Shown piece after piece: positions 61,724 to 64,000 of a DNA stretch of 64,000 nucleotides (position 1 is the stretch's first letter; every line of letters starts with the position of its first letter). The DNA comes from Owenia fusiformis (taxonomy: Eukaryota > Annelida > Polychaeta > Sabellida > Oweniidae). Location of the stretch: the NCBI GenBank assembly GCA_903813345.2, contig CAIIXF020000006.1:20527936-20591935 (forward strand), read 5' to 3'. A program made the translations under genes and the position numbers. A model generated the notes under the pieces. It was not told the DNA's origin, ran no database searches, and worked only from the letters and a program-made list of their open reading frames with translations.

Positions 61724-63269
61724 ATTTATGATATTGACCTTTTTGACCAAGTCATGGCTGAAACACATGATATCTTATCTAAAGCTCCCTAATCTGAACT
61801 TGTCTACAATATAGGTGTCTTCTCTGAAGGGCAATGAGAACTCAGCATGACCTAATTTGAAATGGCAGAAGTAAAATGCACATAAGGAGGTGAGAGGATA
61901 GAATGACCTTGGTGAAAAAGATAAATGCTATGTTGGCTTAGCCTAGATCTGCCTGGAAAAGATCAAACATGTTGTTCTGTTTAAGAATACAGATTCTAAT
62001 TTTCTGCAGCAAAAAAGATATGTCTTAAAATAAATCTAACACACACAGGTAAAAAATATCATGGGGTCATATCTCTAAATGTGAAATGATAATTTAGGAA
62101 TATCATTTTGTGGACAAACACAAGGCTACTATATGTATTAAATGTGTTAAATGTATTAAATGTTTTTATACAGTGCTGTTTATATAGATAGTTCTTATGC
62201 TATACTTAGAAAAAGATTTGGTTTCTATGACAACCACAAAATATTTTGAGAGATTGTTTCAGTTGATATCCTAGTCACATCCTGGTATGAATGTTCTTAA
62301 GTTTTCTGGAAAACAGCATTTCCATAATTTGAATAAAGCATAACATGCCTAAAACACGGCCCTTTAAGTGAGCAATTCTCCTGGAATTTCAGTTTTTTTC
62401 TTTGAATAAGAGATAATTCAAATCCTTATATTTTTTGTGATATGCTAAGAGGATTATAGAATGTTTTTCATCATCTGACATATTAGAAGGACTTATAGCG
62501 TCAGAAATTATGATAAAAACTCATTATTTTTTCCTTTTTGAATAGACTGAAACCTAGTTCTGTAATATATTATACATACATTGTCACCAGAAACTGGTGT
62601 TATGAGGAGTTCGAAGAGGAAATGTGAAATCTGTTTAAAATTCTCTAACTTCCAGTTTTTGCACTTAAAGATTACATCTAATTTATCACGAAATTTGAAT
62701 TCCCTGCAATTTTGTGCTAGTTCAAATGAAGCCGTTGCTTGCAGAATTTATTGGGAATTCAACTTTTTCATGCAGAATTTGCATTTTCCTCATGCAGAAA
62801 ACTAGGATGTGTGTGAATAGACAATAACCTGTCAAGATTAACTAGAAAAGGCAAATGTCAAGTTGTTGAACAATCCATCTAGAAAAAGACAGCTTTAAAT
62901 AATGAACTGATTGCATTGATGTCTGCCCAAGGATCCCAAGGGATCAAGTAAAGGATTATTTGGAATCAAATTCAACTGATGAAATGAAGAAAGAATCTAT
63001 AAATGGCAAGGTCGAACCGACCCCAAGCTTTTAGGACATCAGGCTGGAAATGAACAAACCCAGACACTATTTTCAATTATTGACTAATACACTTATTACA
63101 TTTGAAATCACACTGAACTTACCAGACCCTTACCGATAAATTATATTGCTTTAAACTTCTAAGGACAATAAGGCAATGTGACAAATAATATAAAATTGTG
63201 ACAAAAAATAAAATTATGTCTACAGTGAACCCTCATTAGGTAGTTATGCTACCATCTGACTATTATCTT
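61724..63269. other. No gene recognised
   Basis: AT-rich non-coding sequence; nothing supportable seen on either strand. Confidence 0.5.
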
Positions 63270-63456
63270 TCTCAGGTGGGTGCAAAATTCTCATTTTCAC
63301 AATTCAGATAAAAATTGGTCAAAATATGCCAAATTTTTCATGATTTTTCTCATTTTCAAGTGGGTGCAAATGGATTTTCAGGTGGGTGCAAGCCTATTTT
63401 CAAAATCTCAGTTGGGTGCTGCGCCCACTTGCTTTAATGCTGGGGAGATCACTGTG
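63270..63456 (+). repeat. GTGGGTGCA / GGGAGATCACTG interspersed repeat
   Basis: Contains three GTGGGTGCA-type words and ends GCTGGGGAGATCACTG, the complement of the start of the repeats at 35919 and 42998. The fullest copy in the window. Confidence 0.65.
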
Positions 63457-64000
63457 TTGCTTTTAATGCATTTATTTATCAGTGATTTCCTAAGCATGAA
63501 TACCTTACAATTCAATCACATGATCATGGTCTTCATTCTCTTAAAGTGACATATTTTTTTCAATTGAACTGACACTGTAATCTGATCTTGGATTACTTAT
63601 GCTCTGCTCAATACAAGTACCACCTGTGAATAGAATGTTAGTCTTACATCTAGACCCAATAGCACCTCCCAATGTCCTCTCACTACATGATAGGGATGGA
63701 ACTGGATGGGGGACATACAGGGTCTAATGAATCGCTACAACCTGCTATAAAGCATAAACCATGCCCAAAGCAAACTCCATGATGTGATAACATGCATTTC
63801 CAAAGTAGTTGCATCCAAAATGCACCAATTGCTACAGATTTCAAATGCAACAAACCAACACAAGACATCCCATCTACATTTTATAGTAACCCATTGTCAA
63901 ACATCCTGCTTTACTATCCAATGCTAGTTGCAAAACAGAAAGAAGTAATGAATAACAGAATGTGGTCATTTTGACCTTCATGAATATGCATACTTCAAGT
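63457..64000. other. No gene recognised
   Basis: No exon or repeat recognised up to the end of the window. Confidence 0.45.

Overview
The window is 64 kb of AT-rich metazoan nuclear DNA. All recognisable genes are split by GT-AG introns. It looks like a marine invertebrate, most likely a lophotrochozoan such as a bivalve mollusc. That is inferred from the single LRP4-type receptor, short exons, (TCCG)n-linked repeats and many small inverted-repeat elements; the species cannot be fixed from sequence alone.

Region 1 (1-25.5 kb, plus strand) holds most of one large gene, an orthologue of low-density lipoprotein receptor-related protein 4 (LRP4). I resolved 33 coding exons (4840-23921). Their splice phases agree throughout and join into one 1,824-residue frame: seven LDLR class A repeats, two EGF modules, four YWTD beta-propellers each followed by EGF, a short acidic stalk, one transmembrane helix and a cytoplasmic tail ending in a class I PDZ ligand. 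The signal peptide and the first LDLa repeat expected for LRP4 are not seen and should lie upstream. Vertebrate LRP4 is the agrin co-receptor for MuSK and an antagonist of Wnt signalling; those roles are known for the family and only inferred here.

Region 2 (25.5-30.7 kb) is intergenic between convergent genes and contains repeats only.

Region 3 (30.7-42.3 kb, minus strand) holds a CD9/CD81-type tetraspanin. Exon 2 to the last exon are resolved. It has two homologous 75-bp exons for TM3 (probably mutually exclusive) and two homologous alternative last exons. Exon 1 was not found.

Region 4 (42.3-64 kb) has no coding exon I can support. It is the long first intron and/or upstream flank of the tetraspanin and carries several MITEs.

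Most notable are: a 95-bp tandem array in the LRP4 gene that repeats a 3' splice site plus the first 55 bp of the last LDLa exon seven times before the genuine exon; the duplicated tetraspanin exons bracketed by two MITEs that sit within 30 nt of neighbouring splice sites; an intronic array of seven CAGCTG E-boxes at exact 31-bp spacing; and a set of non-autonomous DNA elements whose termini and target duplications can be read directly.
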